Made by a program: the position numbers and the translations under genes
In this document: one piece after another, positions 53,887-64,000 of the stretch
How positions within the stretch are numbered: position 1 is the first letter of the stretch
Layout: every line of letters starts with the position of its first letter
DNA from: Palleniella intestinalis
Lineage (GTDB): Bacteria; Bacteroidota; Bacteroidia; Bacteroidales; Bacteroidaceae
DNA: 64,000 nt
Assembly (NCBI RefSeq): GCF_013166595.1
Contig: NZ_JABKKG010000002.1
Coordinates: forward strand, 310,001-374,000
Direction of reading: 5' to 3'
Notes under the pieces: generated by a model
What the model saw: the letters and a program-made list of their open reading frames with translations, nothing else
What the model was told of the DNA's origin: nothing
Databases searched by the model: none

Positions 53887-56037
53887 TTAGTCCTTATCCA
53901 TAAGGAGTTCCATCATTGTCTTTGCAGAGTAAGCCACAGAGGTACCAGGACCGAAGATTGCGGCAACACCTGCTTTGTAGAGGAAGTCATAATCCTGTGC
54001 AGGGATGACACCACCGGCAATGACCATGATGTCCTCACGTCCGAGCTTCTTCAGCTCCTCAAAAAGCTGAGGGATAAGAGTCTTGTGACCGGCAGCAAGG
54101 GATGACACACCGACGATGTGCACATCGTTCTCGACAGCCTCACGGGCAGCCTCGGCAGGAGTCTGGAACAAAGGTCCCATATCCACGTCGAAACCACAGT
54201 CAGCATAACCCGTAGCAACAACTTTCGCACCACGGTCATGACCGTCCTGTCCCATCTTTGCCACGAAGATACGAGGACGGCGTCCTTCCTTCTCGGCAAA
54301 CTCGTTCGTCAAGCGAACAGCCTCTTCAAACTCTGCGTCCTTCTTGTACTCAGAAGAATAAACGCCTGAAATTGTTCTTACCACAGCCTTATAACGTCCT
54401 ACTATTTTTTCACAAGCGTCACTGATTTCACCAAGTGTACAACGGAGCTTAGCACACTCGACAGCAGCCTCAAGCAAGTTGCCCTCACCTGTGCGTACCA
54501 CCTCTGTCAGAGCATCAAGTGCCTTCTGGCAAGCCTCATTGTCGCGGTTAGCCTTGAGTTCCTTGAGCGCAGCCTCCTGCTGGAGACGCACTGCAGTGTT
54601 GTCAACCTCGAGGATGTCGATTGGGTCTTCATGGTCAAGACGGTACTTGTTTGTGCCGACGATAGTCTGCACTCCTGAGTCGATACGTGCCTGTGTGCGG
54701 GCAGCAGCCTCCTCGATGCGCATCTTTGGCACACCTGTCTCGATAGCCTTAGCCATACCGCCGAGCTTCTCGATCTCCTGGATATGCTCCCAAGCCTTCT
54801 CGACAAGCTCCTGAGTCAGAGACTCTACATAGTAAGAACCTGCCCATGGGTCAATCTCCTTACATACCTTTGTCTCGTTCTGGATGTAAATCTGTGTGTT
54901 ACGTGCGATACGTGCAGAGAAGTCTGTCGGCAGTGCGATAGCCTCATCGAGAGAGTTTGTGTGCAGGGACTGTGTATGTCCGAGAACGGCAGCCATAGCC
55001 TCGATACATGTACGGCCGACATTGTTGAACGGATCCTGCTCTGTCAGTGACCAGCCTGATGTCTGTGAGTGTGTACGGAGAGCCATTGACTTAGGGTTCT
55101 TCGCACCGAAGCTCTTGACAATCTTAGCCCACAACAGACGACCGGCACGCATCTTGGCAATCTCCATGAAGTGGTTCATGCCGATAGCCCAGAAGAATGA
55201 GAGACGTGGAGCAAAAGCATCGATGTCGATACCTGCGTTCACACCGGCACGCAAGTAGTCCATACCGTCGGCGAGAGTGTAAGCAAGCTCGATGTCAGCA
55301 GTAGCACCTGCCTCCTGCATGTGGTAGCCGGAGATAGAGATGCTGTTGAACTTAGGCATGTTCTTTGATGTGTACTCGAAGATGTCGGCGATAATCTTCA
55401 TGGAGAATGACGGTGGATATATATAGGTGTTACGCACCATGAACTCCTTCAGAATATCATTCTGGATTGTACCTGCCATCTCTTCGAGTTTCGCACCCTG
55501 CTCAAGTCCTGCCACGATGTAGAAGGCGAGGATTGGGAGAACCGCACCGTTCATTGTCATTGAGACAGACATCTTGTTCAATGGAATACCGTCGAACAGA
55601 ACCTTCATGTTCTCAACAGAGCAGATAGAAACACCTGCCTTGCCGACATCACCGATAACACGCATGTTGTCAGGGTCATAGCCACGGTGGGTAGGAAGGT
55701 CGAATGCCACTGACAGACCTTTCTGTCCGGAAGCGAGGTTTCTGCGGTAGAACGCATTGGACTCCTCAGCTGTAGAGAATCCGGCATACTGACGGATTGT
55801 CCACGGGCGGAAAGGATACATCATTGAGTAAGGACCGCGGAGGAATGGAGGAATACCGGCAGCGAAGTCAAGATGCTCCATGCCTTCAAGGTCTTCCTTT
55901 GTATAGACCGGCTTCACCTCAATGTGCTCAGGTGTCTTCCACACGTTCTTCACACCATTGTCCTTCTGCCACTGTGCGCCGTCTTTCTTCTCGATACCTG
56001 CAAAGATATCAATATTCTTAAAATCTTTTCTTGCCAT
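53887..56037 (-). CDS. Methylmalonyl-CoA mutase large (alpha) subunit
   Basis: 716 residues. With vitamin B12 it interconverts succinyl-CoA and methylmalonyl-CoA, the step leading to propionate in this group. A TIM-barrel catalytic domain ([20 protein letters not shown] near 85) is followed by a C-terminal cobalamin domain with the His of the DxHxxG motif in [13 protein letters not shown] near 605. Downstream [16 protein letters not shown] is intact. It begins 6 bases after the small subunit, in one transcript. Confidence 0.97.
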   Translation of the reverse strand: MARKDFKNIDIFAGIEKKDGAQWQKDNGVKNVWKTPEHIEVKPVYTKEDLEGMEHLDFAAGIPPFLRGPYSMMYPFRPWTIRQYAGFSTAEESNAFYRRNLASGQKGLSVAFDLPTHRGYDPDNMRVIGDVGKAGVSICSVENMKVLFDGIPLNKMSVSMTMNGAVLPILAFYIVAGLEQGAKLEEMAGTIQNDILKEFMVRNTYIYPPSFSMKIIADIFEYTSKNMPKFNSISISGYHMQEAGATADIELAYTLADGMDYLRAGVNAGIDIDAFAPRLSFFWAIGMNHFMEIAKMRAGRLLWAKIVKSFGAKNPKSMALRTHSQTSGWSLTEQDPFNNVGRTCIEAMAAVLGHTQSLHTNSLDEAIALPTDFSARIARNTQIYIQNETKVCKEIDPWAGSYYVESLTQELVEKAWEHIQEIEKLGGMAKAIETGVPKMRIEEAAARTQARIDSGVQTIVGTNKYRLDHEDPIDILEVDNTAVRLQQEAALKELKANRDNEACQKALDALTEVVRTGEGNLLEAAVECAKLRCTLGEISDACEKIVGRYKAVVRTISGVYSSEYKKDAEFEEAVRLTNEFAEKEGRRPRIFVAKMGQDGHDRGAKVVATGYADCGFDVDMGPLFQTPAEAAREAVENDVHIVGVSSLAAGHKTLIPQLFEELKKLGREDIMVIAGGVIPAQDYDFLYKAGVAAIFGPGTSVAYSAKTMMELLMDKD

Positions 56038-56043
56038 AATCGT

Positions 56044-57894
56044 TTAGATACCGAGTTTTGAGTTAAACATCTTCAAAGTCTCCAACTGGTTGACCTTGAC
56101 ATGGATAAAGTTCTCTATGCCTGCAGCCTTCAGTTCCTCGGCACATGCCGGAGCACCTGCAACGACATAGATTGCGCGGTTGTCAAGATACTTGAACGCC
56201 GGTACTGCATACTCTGCATACTCGTCATCGCTTGAACAGAGGACGACAATGTCTGCACCTGCCGCAACAGCTGCATCGACGCCCTCCTCAACAGTCTTGA
56301 AGCCGAGGTTGTCAATAACCTTGTAGCCGGCAGCGGCAAGGAAGTTGCAAGAGAACTGTGCACGTGCCTGGCGCCATGCAAGATTACCGATGGTAACCAT
56401 GAACGCAACAGGCTGCTTCTCAGCCTTCTCAGTAGCAAGACGGAGGTTCTCGAAGTCCGCAGCGAGGCGTGTTGCCTTGACAGCCTTCAGCGTGCCTTCC
56501 TCGCCACATGTGCCCTTACACTCGGAAGCGAGAGGAGCCTTGCCCTCAGAAGTCTCGATGAAGTTAGGGAACTGGTTTGTGCCGAGGATAAACTCACGGC
56601 GCTGTGCAGCGTGGAGATGACGCTTGTCGTTTGTAGCGTTGATGTCATCCTGCACTGTCCCGGCCTTTATGGCAGCAAGGAAGCCACCCTGCTCCTCGAC
56701 ATTGAGGAATATCTTCCAAGCCTCTGTTGCGAGAGAAGAAGTGAGCTCCTCAATATAGTAAGAACCTGCTGACGGGTCAACGACAGTGTCGAAATGGCAC
56801 TCTTCCTTCAGGAGCAGCTGCTGGTTGCGTGCGATGCGCTCAGAGAAATCGTTCGGCTTCTCATAAGCCGCGTCGAACGGTGTGACAACGATTGAGTGGA
56901 CACCGGCAAGAGCCGCAGACATTGTCTCTGTCTGTGAACGAAGCATGTTCACATAAGCGTCAAAGACAGTCATGTTGTACTTTGTTGTCTCGGCATTCAC
57001 AATCATCTTGCAAGCGCAGTCGCAAGTTGGATTGTACTGCTTGACAATCTCCGCCCACAGAAGGCGTGCCGCGCGGAACTTGGCAATCTCCATGAAATAG
57101 TTCTCGGAAATGCCCATGTTGAACTTGATTTTCCTTGCAGCGAGAGTAGCATCGACACCTGCCTCGACAAGCATCTGCAAGTACTCGGCACCCCATGCGA
57201 GAGCGTAGCCCAGTTCCTGCACGATATATGCTCCGGCATTGCTCAGTGCGACAGTGTTGACTGCTATCACGCGGAAGTGAGGATAGTCCTTGACAGCCTC
57301 AACGAGAGGCTTTGCGAACTGAAGCACGCCCTCGACATCCTTGCCGCCGAGCATCTTCTCCATTGGGTCCCAATCGATTGAAGCGACAATCTTCTCCTTG
57401 TCATAGCCTTTCTTCTCGAAGATGTCGACAAGCATTTCGGCAAGCTCAACGGAGTGACGCTTGCATGTGGTGAAGTTCAGCTCCACGCAGTCGCAGTATA
57501 TTCCTTCGAGCAGAGTCTCCACGTACTCACGGCTGAGCTGTGAGCCACAGATGTGGAAACCAAGGGATGTGATGCCCTTGTTGAGCACGTCGAGTGCCTT
57601 AGCGTTTGCTTCCGCAGCAGAGTCTGCCACGATGTTCTGACGCACATACCATTCATTGTCGAGCTTCTTGTTGCCACGGACAAAAGGAAACTCGCCCGGC
57701 ATAGCCTCCGGTGTCTGCAGCTTCTCCACGTCTTCCTTGCGGTAGAATGGCTGCACATTGAAACCTTCGTTAGTCTTCCACACCAGACGCTTGTTGAAAT
57801 CAGCGCCCTTCAGGTCAACCTGAATCTTGTCAAGCCATTCCTGACGTGACGGTGCGACAAACTCGCTGAAGAGTTTTTCGTTTTTTTTTGCCAT
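56044..57894 (-). CDS. mutA: Methylmalonyl-CoA mutase small (beta) subunit
   Basis: 616 residues. This partner resembles the catalytic subunit but lacks the B12 His motif, as expected for the beta chain: the C-terminal region reads NLGFKTVEEGVDAAV instead. Family-like stretches are WKTNEGFNVQPFYRKEDVEK and VDPSAGSYYIEELTSSLA. It is the first gene of the operon, with a -7 box about 75 bases upstream. No epimerase or transcarboxylase gene is in the window. Confidence 0.95.
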   Translation of the reverse strand: MAKKNEKLFSEFVAPSRQEWLDKIQVDLKGADFNKRLVWKTNEGFNVQPFYRKEDVEKLQTPEAMPGEFPFVRGNKKLDNEWYVRQNIVADSAAEANAKALDVLNKGITSLGFHICGSQLSREYVETLLEGIYCDCVELNFTTCKRHSVELAEMLVDIFEKKGYDKEKIVASIDWDPMEKMLGGKDVEGVLQFAKPLVEAVKDYPHFRVIAVNTVALSNAGAYIVQELGYALAWGAEYLQMLVEAGVDATLAARKIKFNMGISENYFMEIAKFRAARLLWAEIVKQYNPTCDCACKMIVNAETTKYNMTVFDAYVNMLRSQTETMSAALAGVHSIVVTPFDAAYEKPNDFSERIARNQQLLLKEECHFDTVVDPSAGSYYIEELTSSLATEAWKIFLNVEEQGGFLAAIKAGTVQDDINATNDKRHLHAAQRREFILGTNQFPNFIETSEGKAPLASECKGTCGEEGTLKAVKATRLAADFENLRLATEKAEKQPVAFMVTIGNLAWRQARAQFSCNFLAAAGYKVIDNLGFKTVEEGVDAAVAAGADIVVLCSSDDEYAEYAVPAFKYLDNRAIYVVAGAPACAEELKAAGIENFIHVKVNQLETLKMFNSKLGI

Positions 57895-57966
57895 AATTGT
57901 TGTTAAGTTTTATTATGTTATGTTGCGATGTCAATTCATTTTATTATGAACGCACGTAATATTTTG

Positions 57967-57974
57967 CAAATTTA
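57967..57974 (-). promoter_or_regulatory. -7 box of the mutase operon
   Basis: TAAATTTG is a perfect TAnnTTTG box about 73 bases before the mutA start. No -33 TTTG at 19-20 bases, so only partial support. Confidence 0.55.
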
Positions 57975-58323
57975 CAGATTATTTCGCAAACATGAGAATC
58001 CTACAACGAAATTTAACGTAAGAATAGCATTTATCTATGATAAAACTTTGTTTTTTCATGCAACGCCTGCATTTTTCTCTTGGAAATCCACATAATGACA
58101 AGACTCTCCACGCTGGTTTCGAATGCCAACACTTTCTTACCGAATTGTTGTATCATCTGCGTATATCTGCGAAATCTGCGTGACCACCGATTAGAAAACT
58201 CACCCATTTTTTAACATAAATATTTGCCTCAAAACAAAATTCAAAAACAATAATCGGAAAATGGCTGAAATTCCACCTTTCCGTCAATCCTCTGTCAATC
58301 AACAAGATAACATTTTCCATTCT

Positions 58324-58477
58324 ATCATCATCACCTCAAACGACTGCGATTGATATTGATTTGCAAGGCGATTAGTATTGATTTACAGGACAAAAGGTTA
58401 TGAATTACACTGCAATTCGTTACTCTTCGCATCACAAACCGTTACCATTCACATCATTTTTCGCTACACATAAGGTC
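58324..58477. repeat. 22-nt-period degenerate tandem array, tract 3
   Basis: Seven rows of exactly 22 nt (starts 58324, 58346, 58368, 58390, 58412, 58434, 58456). Neighbouring rows match best: gcgattgatattgatttgc with gcgattagtattgatttac, and the rows at 58412 and 58434 share CGTTACnnTTCnCATC. It precedes the rhuM relic by 390 bases. Confidence 0.75.
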
Positions 58478-58868
58478 GCAAACATATATTTTCCACCCTC
58501 AAAAGCATAATCCTGCCGTTTTCAAGGAACAAGAATTAGAAAACTCACAAGTTTGCTTTGTAAAAACTTTTCATCGGGTTTAACATTTCCGCCCAATAAG
58601 AAAACAAATACCAAAGCAGCTAATCTGCAAACATTTTGTTTGGCGTCATACCCATAAAGCATGGCAACCAATTCCTCAGAATCAGCTCGCCAATGAATAA
58701 ACTCAGCAAGTTCCAAAGCTGAATTTCAAACATTTCACAAAAAATATTTTGCTATATGAAATAAAAGAAATACCTTTTGTAGAAGGGAGAAAGATCCCAC
58801 TCCACACTCACAAACTATTTGAAAAACAATTGTTGACGGAACAGTATGAATCTGAAAAACATACAACC

Positions 58869-59423
58869 ATGGCAGAAGAAAACAAAATAACAGAATATTA
58901 GCCAACATATTGACAACATATTAAAAGACGGGGAGTTGGAAGAAAATCGAACTGTAAAGAATTTCTTGACAGTTCGCCAAGAAGGCAATCGAAAGGTGCA
59001 AAGAATACGGCAGCAGAGGTTATCTATAATCGCGTAGACAACGAGAAACCGTTTGTTGGCATGACAAATTTCAAAGGGAATTATGTCACCAAAGACGATG
59101 TCAAGATAGCCAAGAACTATCTCTCAGAAATAGAATTGCAGCGCTTGAACCTTCTTGTGTCCGGATTCCTCGACTTTGCAGAGTTTCAGGCATTGGAAAT
59201 GAATCCTATGACCATGAAAGACTGGATTGATGCGCTTGACAACCAGATCATTGCGCACAAGCGTCAAGTGTTGGTTGGCAATGGAAGCATCTCACATAAG
59301 GAAGCTATCGAAAAGGCTGAAAACGAGTTTGAAATTTATCGAAGACGCGAAATGAATCTGTTTGAAAGCGATTTCGACAAAGAAATAAAAAAATGGAAAG
59401 GTCAGAAAGGTTTCGGCAAATAG
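58869..59423 (+). pseudogene. rhuM relic (virulence RhuM family), internally deleted
   Basis: Fragments of one RhuM protein are found in different frames. An N-terminal ATG (58869) gives MAEENKITEY and a stop. HIDNILKDGELEENRTVKNF is read in another frame. From AAEVIYNRVDNEKPFVGMTN the frame of 59061-59423 continues to the C-terminus (GNYVTKDDVKIAKNYLSEIE, LNLLVSGFLDFAEFQALEM). The middle DNA-binding part is missing. RhuM proteins are frequent companions of type I RM loci. The 120-residue C-terminal piece may still be translated but is unlikely to work. Confidence 0.8.
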
Positions 59424-59554
59424 TATGAATGACTATTACATGAAGCGCTTGGTGTTAGTTTTGAAAACAAGACTAACAACTTTTTCTTCATAATATGAAT
59501 GTTATTATTTTATAATAAACACCTATTTTGAAAAGCTATTCACAAAAAAATCAT

Positions 59555-59562
59555 TAATTTTG
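59555..59562 (+). promoter_or_regulatory. -7 box of valS
   Basis: TAATTTTG is a perfect box. The nearest TTTG (59527-59530) is 24 bases away, too far for consensus. It overlaps the in-frame ATG at 59560, which therefore cannot be the start. Confidence 0.55.
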
Positions 59563-59604
59563 TACCTCAAATTGGAAATTAAAAATAAAGATTATAAGAA
59601 GAAA

Positions 59605-62310
59605 ATGGAATTAGCAAGCAAGTACAATCCGAAAGATGTGGAAGCCAAATGGTATCAGTACTGGACTGACCACAAGCTCTTTTCAAGCAAGCCTGACGGC
59701 AGAGAGCCGTACACGATAGTTATCCCACCGCCTAATGTCACAGGCGTCCTGCACATGGGACACATGCTCAACAACACTATTCAGGACATCCTTATCCGCA
59801 AGGCGCGACTTGACGGAAAGAACGCTTGTTGGGTGCCGGGCACTGACCATGCATCCATTGCCACAGAGGCAAAGGTCGTGAACAAGCTCGCACAGCAGGG
59901 CATAAAGAAGCGCGACCTTACACGTGAGCAGTTCCTTGAGCATGCTTGGGCATGGACAGAGGAGCATGGCGGCATCATCCTTAAGCAGCTCCGCAAGCTC
60001 GGAGCGTCATGCGACTGGGATCGCACTGCATTCACTCTTGACGAGAAGCGTTCGGAGTCAGTGATGAAAGTGTTTGTCGACCTTTACGAGAAGGGGTATA
60101 TCTACCGTGGCCTGCGCATGGTCAACTGGGATCCGAAAGCACAGACTGTGCTCTCCACCGAGGAGGTCATCTACCGTGAGGAGAAATCAAAGCTCTATCA
60201 CTTGAAGTACTACGTTGCCGATGCCGACACCAATCCTGTCGTACTGACAGGCGAAGAGGGCGAAGTGTTCCATAAGGACGAGAAGGGCTACTACGCCATT
60301 GTCGCAACAACACGTCCGGAGACAATCATGGGCGATACCGCTATGTGCATCAACCCTAAGGATGTGAAGAACCAGTGGCTGAAAGGCCATAAGGTTATAG
60401 TGCCTCTTGTCAACCGTGTCATCCCTGTTATCGAGGACAGATACGTGGACATCGAGTTCGGAACGGGCTGTCTGAAGGTCACTCCGGCTCACGACGTGAA
60501 CGACTATGCGTTGGGCAAGACTCACAATCTGGAGACTATCGACATCTTCAACCCTGACGGAACAATCTCCGAGGCAGGTGGCCTGTATGTCGGAATGGAC
60601 CGTATGGTTGTCCGCAAGCAGATTGCCAAGGACCTCGAGGAGGCAGGGCTGATGGATCACATTGAGGATTATGACAACAAGGTGGGCTACTCAGAGCGCA
60701 ACCAGGACACTGCCGTCGAGCCGCGTCTCTGCAAGCAGTGGTTCCTCTCCATGCAGCACATGGCTGACATCGCATTGCCACCGGTGCTGGAAGGAAAGCT
60801 GAAATTTTATCCTACAAAATACGTCACAACATACAAGAACTGGCTGGAGAACATCCAGGACTGGTGCATCTCACGCCAGTTGTGGTGGGGACACCGCATT
60901 CCGGCTTATTTCCTGCCTGAGACAGAGGACGGCAATGAGCGTTTTGTCGTTGCACTTACCGAGGAGGAAGCGCTTGCGAAGGCAAAGGAAATCGACCCGG
61001 CTATCACCATGGAACAGCTCCGTCGCGACGAGGATGCTCTCGACACATGGTTCTCTTCATGGCTGTGGCCTGTCTCACTCTTCGACGGCATCAACAATCC
61101 TGACAACGAGGAAATCAAGTACTACTACCCTACTTCCGACCTTGTGACAGGACCAGACATCATCTTCTTCTGGGTTGCGCGCATGATTATGGCCGGATGC
61201 GAGTACATGAAGGATATTCCGTTCCGCAATGTATACTTCACCGGTATTGTGCGTGATAAGATTGGACGCAAGATGAGCAAGTCTCTCGGCAACTCTCCTG
61301 ACGCTCTCGAACTCATCGAACGCTTCGGTGCCGACGGCGTGCGTATGGGAATGATGCTTGCTGCGCCTGCCGGAAACGACATTCTCTATGACGATGCGTT
61401 ATGCGCACAGGGTATGAATTTCTGCAACAAGATGTGGAATGCTTTCCGTCTTGTCAAAGGTTGGGAGGTTGCGGACATAGAGCAGCCTGAGAGCAACGCC
61501 AAGTCCATAGCATGGATGAACGCAAAAATCAAGGCCGATTATGCGGAAATCAATGACCATTTCAGTAAATACCGTCTCAACGATGCACTGATGACAGCAT
61601 TCAAACTGTTCACAGACGAGTTCTCCGGCTGGTATCTTGAGATGATCAAGCCTGCTTACCAAGCTCCGATTGACCGTAAGACTTACGAGGAGACCTTGGC
61701 TATCTTCGACAAGCTCCTGCACGTAATCCATCCGTTCATGCCGTTCATCACCGAGGAATTGTGGCAGCATATCATCGACCGCAAGGACGGTGAGGCGCTC
61801 ATGGTGGATGTCTTCAAGCTCGATGCTCTCACCGACGAGGAGAAGACCCTCCTTTCACGCTACGAGACAGCGAAGCAGATTATCTCCGGAGTGCGTGGCG
61901 TAAGGCAGTCAAAGAACATCGCTCCGCGTGAGCCGCTGACACTGGAGATTGTGGCAAACGAGGCAGATGCCGACACAGAACTCAACACTATCATCAAGAA
62001 GATGGCGGGACTCTCTGACATCAACTATGTGCAGCAGAAGGGCGACGGCTCATCATCATTTATGATTGGCACACGCGAATATGCCGTTCCTCTTGGCGAC
62101 CTCATCGACACAGAGGCGGAAATCGCTAAGGCAGAGGCAGAGCTGAAGCACCTTGAAGGCTTCCTCAACGGCATCCGCAAGAAGCTCTCCAACGAGCGTT
62201 TCGTGGCTAACGCACCTGAGGCTGTTGTCGCTCTCGAGCGCAAGAAAGAGGCAGACTCTCTCGAAAAGATAGCTGCTCTGAAAGAGACTATCGCTTCTTT
62301 GAGCAAGTAA
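59605..62310 (+). CDS. valS: Valine--tRNA ligase
   Basis: 901 residues from ATG 59605. It charges tRNA-Val and edits threonine. The class I HIGH-like motif is in [15 protein letters not shown] near 41-55; [18 protein letters not shown] and the editing domain are intact. KMSKS is in [13 protein letters not shown] near 557. The C-terminal coiled-coil arm ([19 protein letters not shown]) is present. I choose 59605 because an earlier in-frame ATG (59560) overlaps the promoter box. A strong hairpin terminator follows. Confidence 0.97.
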   Translation: MELASKYNPKDVEAKWYQYWTDHKLFSSKPDGREPYTIVIPPPNVTGVLHMGHMLNNTIQDILIRKARLDGKNACWVPGTDHASIATEAKVVNKLAQQGIKKRDLTREQFLEHAWAWTEEHGGIILKQLRKLGASCDWDRTAFTLDEKRSESVMKVFVDLYEKGYIYRGLRMVNWDPKAQTVLSTEEVIYREEKSKLYHLKYYVADADTNPVVLTGEEGEVFHKDEKGYYAIVATTRPETIMGDTAMCINPKDVKNQWLKGHKVIVPLVNRVIPVIEDRYVDIEFGTGCLKVTPAHDVNDYALGKTHNLETIDIFNPDGTISEAGGLYVGMDRMVVRKQIAKDLEEAGLMDHIEDYDNKVGYSERNQDTAVEPRLCKQWFLSMQHMADIALPPVLEGKLKFYPTKYVTTYKNWLENIQDWCISRQLWWGHRIPAYFLPETEDGNERFVVALTEEEALAKAKEIDPAITMEQLRRDEDALDTWFSSWLWPVSLFDGINNPDNEEIKYYYPTSDLVTGPDIIFFWVARMIMAGCEYMKDIPFRNVYFTGIVRDKIGRKMSKSLGNSPDALELIERFGADGVRMGMMLAAPAGNDILYDDALCAQGMNFCNKMWNAFRLVKGWEVADIEQPESNAKSIAWMNAKIKADYAEINDHFSKYRLNDALMTAFKLFTDEFSGWYLEMIKPAYQAPIDRKTYEETLAIFDKLLHVIHPFMPFITEELWQHIIDRKDGEALMVDVFKLDALTDEEKTLLSRYETAKQIISGVRGVRQSKNIAPREPLTLEIVANEADADTELNTIIKKMAGLSDINYVQQKGDGSSSFMIGTREYAVPLGDLIDTEAEIAKAEAELKHLEGFLNGIRKKLSNERFVANAPEAVVALERKKEADSLEKIAALKETIASLSK

Positions 62311-62317
62311 TCGCATC

Positions 62318-62361
62318 TATGCCATGCCTTCAACGCCTTCATTGGCGCAGGGCATGGCATA
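62318..62361 (+). terminator. valS terminator
   Basis: TATGCCATGCC pairs with GGCATGGCATA, with GCC/GGC inside, followed by ATTGTTTTAAAT. Confidence 0.85.
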
Positions 62362-62415
62362 ATTGTTTTAAATAAATTGACAAGTTTTTTTGTAAGTAAA
62401 GTTAGTATTTTCAAT

Positions 62416-62787
62416 ATGATAAAAGAAGGATTGACCTATACATCATGCCTTACAGTAAAGGAAAGTGACACTGCCATCGCCCTTGGTTCCGGCGATATGC
62501 CGGTGCTTGCAACACCACGGATGATGGCATTAATGGAGAATGCCGCCATGCTTGCTGTCGCCGGCAGTCTGCAGGAAGGAGAGACAACAGTCGGAGGGCA
62601 TATCGAATCAAGCCACCTTTGCCCTACTCCGGTGGGCAAAACAGTGGAAGCGACAGCACGACTCGTCACTGTTGACGGCAGAAAACTGACATTTGAGATT
62701 GAGGCTTATTGCGACGGAACGCTCTTAGGCAAAGGTTCGCACCTGCGCTTCATAGTCAATCGTGAGAAATTCCTTGGCAAACTATAA
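62416..62787 (+). CDS. Hot-dog thioesterase family protein (FlK-like)
   Basis: 123 residues from ATG 62416. The FlK-like hot-dog layout is seen: GDMPVLATPRMMALMENAAM, then TTVGGHIESSHLCPTPVGKT and the terminal LRFIVNREKFLGKL. Members hydrolyse acyl-CoA thioesters; the substrate is unknown. The in-frame ATG at 62377 adds MTSFFVSKVSIFN, unlike the family. It lies between valS and the nitroreductase with separate gaps. Confidence 0.85.
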   Translation: MIKEGLTYTSCLTVKESDTAIALGSGDMPVLATPRMMALMENAAMLAVAGSLQEGETTVGGHIESSHLCPTPVGKTVEATARLVTVDGRKLTFEIEAYCDGTLLGKGSHLRFIVNREKFLGKL

Positions 62788-62847
62788 GCTATTTCTCGGC
62801 AAGTCGCATAGAGTTTCTTGAATGATTACAAACAAACTGATTACACT

Positions 62848-63447
62848 ATGAAACATTCACTCACAACATTCCTCCTCGCACTGCTACTCGGTGCAAGTTC
62901 ATGCACTGCTTCTTCCGATAAGCCGGCAACAGGAAAAAGCGGACAAAACGATACGGAAACCGTCATCAACAATATCATGGCGCGCCGCAGCATACGGAAG
63001 TTTACACCGCAGACTGTGTCCCGCGACACACTGGACAGAATCATCGAATGCGGAATAAACGCTCCAAACGGCATGAATGCGCAGAACTATGAGGTGAAAG
63101 TCGTGGACGACCCGAAGTCGGCTGCTTACCTTTCAGAAAACATCAAAGGACTGTACAAAGCACCGGTCTATCTGTTCATCGCTGCCAATGATGAGTACGA
63201 TATGGCACAAATTGACTGCGGACTGCTCTCTGAGAACATCTGTCTTGCCGCCACCGCCTACGGTCTGGGCACTATAAACCTCGGAATGCCTGTCCGTTCC
63301 ATGAAGGAAAAGTACGACTTGCTTGACAAACTCGGATTCAGTGCGCATTACAATCTCTGCCTTATCGTCGCCCTCGGCTTCCCGGACGAAGCTCCGCAAG
63401 CAAAGCCACGCAACAAAGAAAAAGTGCAGTTTGTGAAAGTATTGTAA
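62848..63447 (+). CDS. Nitroreductase-family lipoprotein
   Basis: 199 residues from ATG 62848. A lipoprotein signal with lipobox GASSC is followed by a Ser/Lys-rich linker and a nitroreductase domain: IMARRSIRKFTPQTV (FMN site), ECGINAPNGMNAQNYEV and ALGFPDEAPQAKPR. Membrane-anchored export of an FMN enzyme is unusual but known in Bacteroidetes. Substrate unknown. An earlier in-frame ATG (62818) would add MNDYKQTDYT before the signal and is less likely. Confidence 0.85.
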   Translation: MKHSLTTFLLALLLGASSCTASSDKPATGKSGQNDTETVINNIMARRSIRKFTPQTVSRDTLDRIIECGINAPNGMNAQNYEVKVVDDPKSAAYLSENIKGLYKAPVYLFIAANDEYDMAQIDCGLLSENICLAATAYGLGTINLGMPVRSMKEKYDLLDKLGFSAHYNLCLIVALGFPDEAPQAKPRNKEKVQFVKVL

Positions 63448-63483
63448 CAATAATGTGCTGCACTTTCAAGCGAAAAGAAACAA

Positions 63484-63529
63484 AAAAGTCAGGACAGACG
63501 CACCGGAAACAGTGCTTATCCTGACTTTT
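63484..63529. terminator. Terminator between the nitroreductase and starch-binding genes
   Basis: AAAAGTCAGGA (63484-63494) pairs perfectly with TCCTGACTTTT (63519-63529). T-runs on both sides suit both convergent genes. Confidence 0.8.
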
Positions 63530-63559
63530 CATTTGCCTTTACCTATATTAAAAAGAGAC

Positions 63560-64000
63560 TTATCGTTTCAAGTATTTCTTTCCATTGATTATATACAGAC
63601 CTTTATCCAGCTTCTGCATGACCTCCGACAATGCAGAACCCTCAGGCATGGTGTACAGCAGTCTGCCGTCAATGGAGTAAACCTTCGTCGGAGAAGCCAC
63701 TGTGCTTGTCACAACACCCTCTATTCCGGTCATTGTATCCGTAATGTCTGTGACTGTGTACTTGCCGTTTGTCATTGACGAAGAGAGCACATAGTACTTG
63801 TCACTTGTGATAGGACCGATGTCTACAGTCTGCGGTTTGCCGTTGCCCTGATTGAAGATGATGTTGAAACTATAATCAGCTGTGTTCACGTCGAAAGAAT
63901 GACTGTACCACTGCTTGCCATTGATTTCCGTTGTGGTGGTCATCTTTGTTCCCGGCCATTCACCAAGCAACGACTTTGAACCATCCCATGCGTAGAAATA
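63560..64000 (-). CDS. Secreted starch-binding (CBM26-like) protein, 3' end; probable amylase
   Basis: 146 residues of the C-terminus; the frame stays open through the right edge (YFYAWDGSKSLLGEWPGTKM). This is a starch-binding CBM26-like module, typical of alpha-amylases in this group: WDG, EWPGTKM and a terminal GKYTVTDIT strand. It ends in a sorting-like domain, KVYSIDGRLLYTMPEGSAL then GLYIINGKKYLKR, that suggests type IX secretion. The catalytic part lies outside the window, so amylase is inferred. Confidence 0.75.
   Translation of the reverse strand, partial: YFYAWDGSKSLLGEWPGTKMTTTTEINGKQWYSHSFDVNTADYSFNIIFNQGNGKPQTVDIGPITSDKYYVLSSSMTNGKYTVTDITDTMTGIEGVVTSTVASPTKVYSIDGRLLYTMPEGSALSEVMQKLDKGLYIINGKKYLKR

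Larger units (their letters stand above)
57895..58868. other. 974-base gap: promoter, 22-nt array, no convincing gene
   Basis: Holds the mutase -7 box (57967-57974) and the 22-nt-period tract (58324-58477). It also holds an AT-rich stretch with two similar ...AGAAAACTCAC... blocks near 58190 and 58536. A 64-codon open frame on the minus strand (58522-58716) begins MELAEFIHWRADSEELVAML and could encode a small protein, but it has no ribosome site or family I recognise; I leave it unconfirmed. Confidence 0.5.

Noticed and set aside
58522..58716. 64-codon minus-strand frame in the mutA-valS gap
   Set aside because: No ribosome site, promoter or recognised family; chance occurrence in AT-rich DNA is likely, though a small gene is not excluded.
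59560..59604. Earlier ATG for valS
   Set aside because: It overlaps the TAATTTTG promoter box, and the extension [12 protein letters not shown] is not seen in the family; the ATG at 59605 is used.

Overview
The window looks like a chromosomal segment of a Bacteroidales bacterium, most likely Prevotella-like (Prevotellaceae). Pointers are the type III glutamine synthetase, a GT3 glycogen synthase next to a GT35 phosphorylase, the two-subunit methylmalonyl-CoA mutase, BspA-like leucine-rich and gliding-motility/type IX secretion C-terminal domains, a GGGtGRT protein, and many Bacteroidetes promoters of the form TTTG-N19/20-TAnnTTTG. Most of it is housekeeping DNA, interrupted by a type I restriction-modification (RM) locus and smaller mobile or defence patches.

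Layout. 1-3.4 kb: 3' end of glnN, a SIMPL-domain protein and a small membrane protein. 3.45-3.71 kb: two identical tRNA-Arg(ACG) genes with promoter and terminator. 3.9-8.1 kb: glycogen phosphorylase and glycogen synthase operon. 8.3-13.6 kb: EFR1-type Fe-S protein, lipoprotein, TSCPD protein, yebC and pheT, with a symmetric cluster of hairpins between pheT and yebC. 14-23.2 kb: type I RM island holding two paralogous four-helix-bundle/zinc-finger proteins, hsdM with an early stop codon, a Bro-N protein, hsdS split at a run of nine G, and hsdR. Short-period (9-10 nt) and 22-nt-period repeat tracts lie in the gaps. 23.3-35.6 kb: pfkA, nhaD, thyA, OmpT/PorT-like barrel, LysM-PBP1 protein, a small gliding-motility-domain protein coupled to uvrA, DUF2461 and a helix-hairpin-helix barrel protein. 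This segment is bracketed by two inverted copies of a promoter-plus-hairpin element. 35.9-37.9 kb: tyrosine recombinase with an IS630 element inserted exactly at its start codon. 38-45.6 kb: GGGtGRT/NifU-like pair, DMP19, smpB, kinase-RapZ fusion, two tandem deoxynucleoside kinases, GSCFA and a nucleosidase. 45.6-47.5 kb: orphan vsr, a tightly overlapping DUF3990/DUF3791 trio and a membrane protein. 47.6-49.6 kb: BspA-like surface protein behind a long structured 5' leader. 49.6-57.9 kb: sppA-lpxK-thiL and the methylmalonyl-CoA mutase operon. 58-64 kb: a 22-nt repeat tract, a rhuM relic, valS, a thioesterase, a nitroreductase lipoprotein and the 3' end of a starch-binding secreted protein.

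How the genes work together. The RM island is the main accessory system. HsdM, HsdS and HsdR form a type I enzyme. The poly-G tract decides whether HsdS has one or two target-recognition domains, and a TGA near the hsdM start may silence or weaken methylation. Three 22-nt-period arrays each lie next to a defence or mobility gene (hsdM, integrase, rhuM relic). The best candidates for undescribed biology are the RM island with its twin four-helix-bundle proteins and phased repeats, the inverted promoter/hairpin pair, the GGGtGRT/NifU-like pair, and the DUF3990 trio. All assignments come from reading the sequence; no database search was run.
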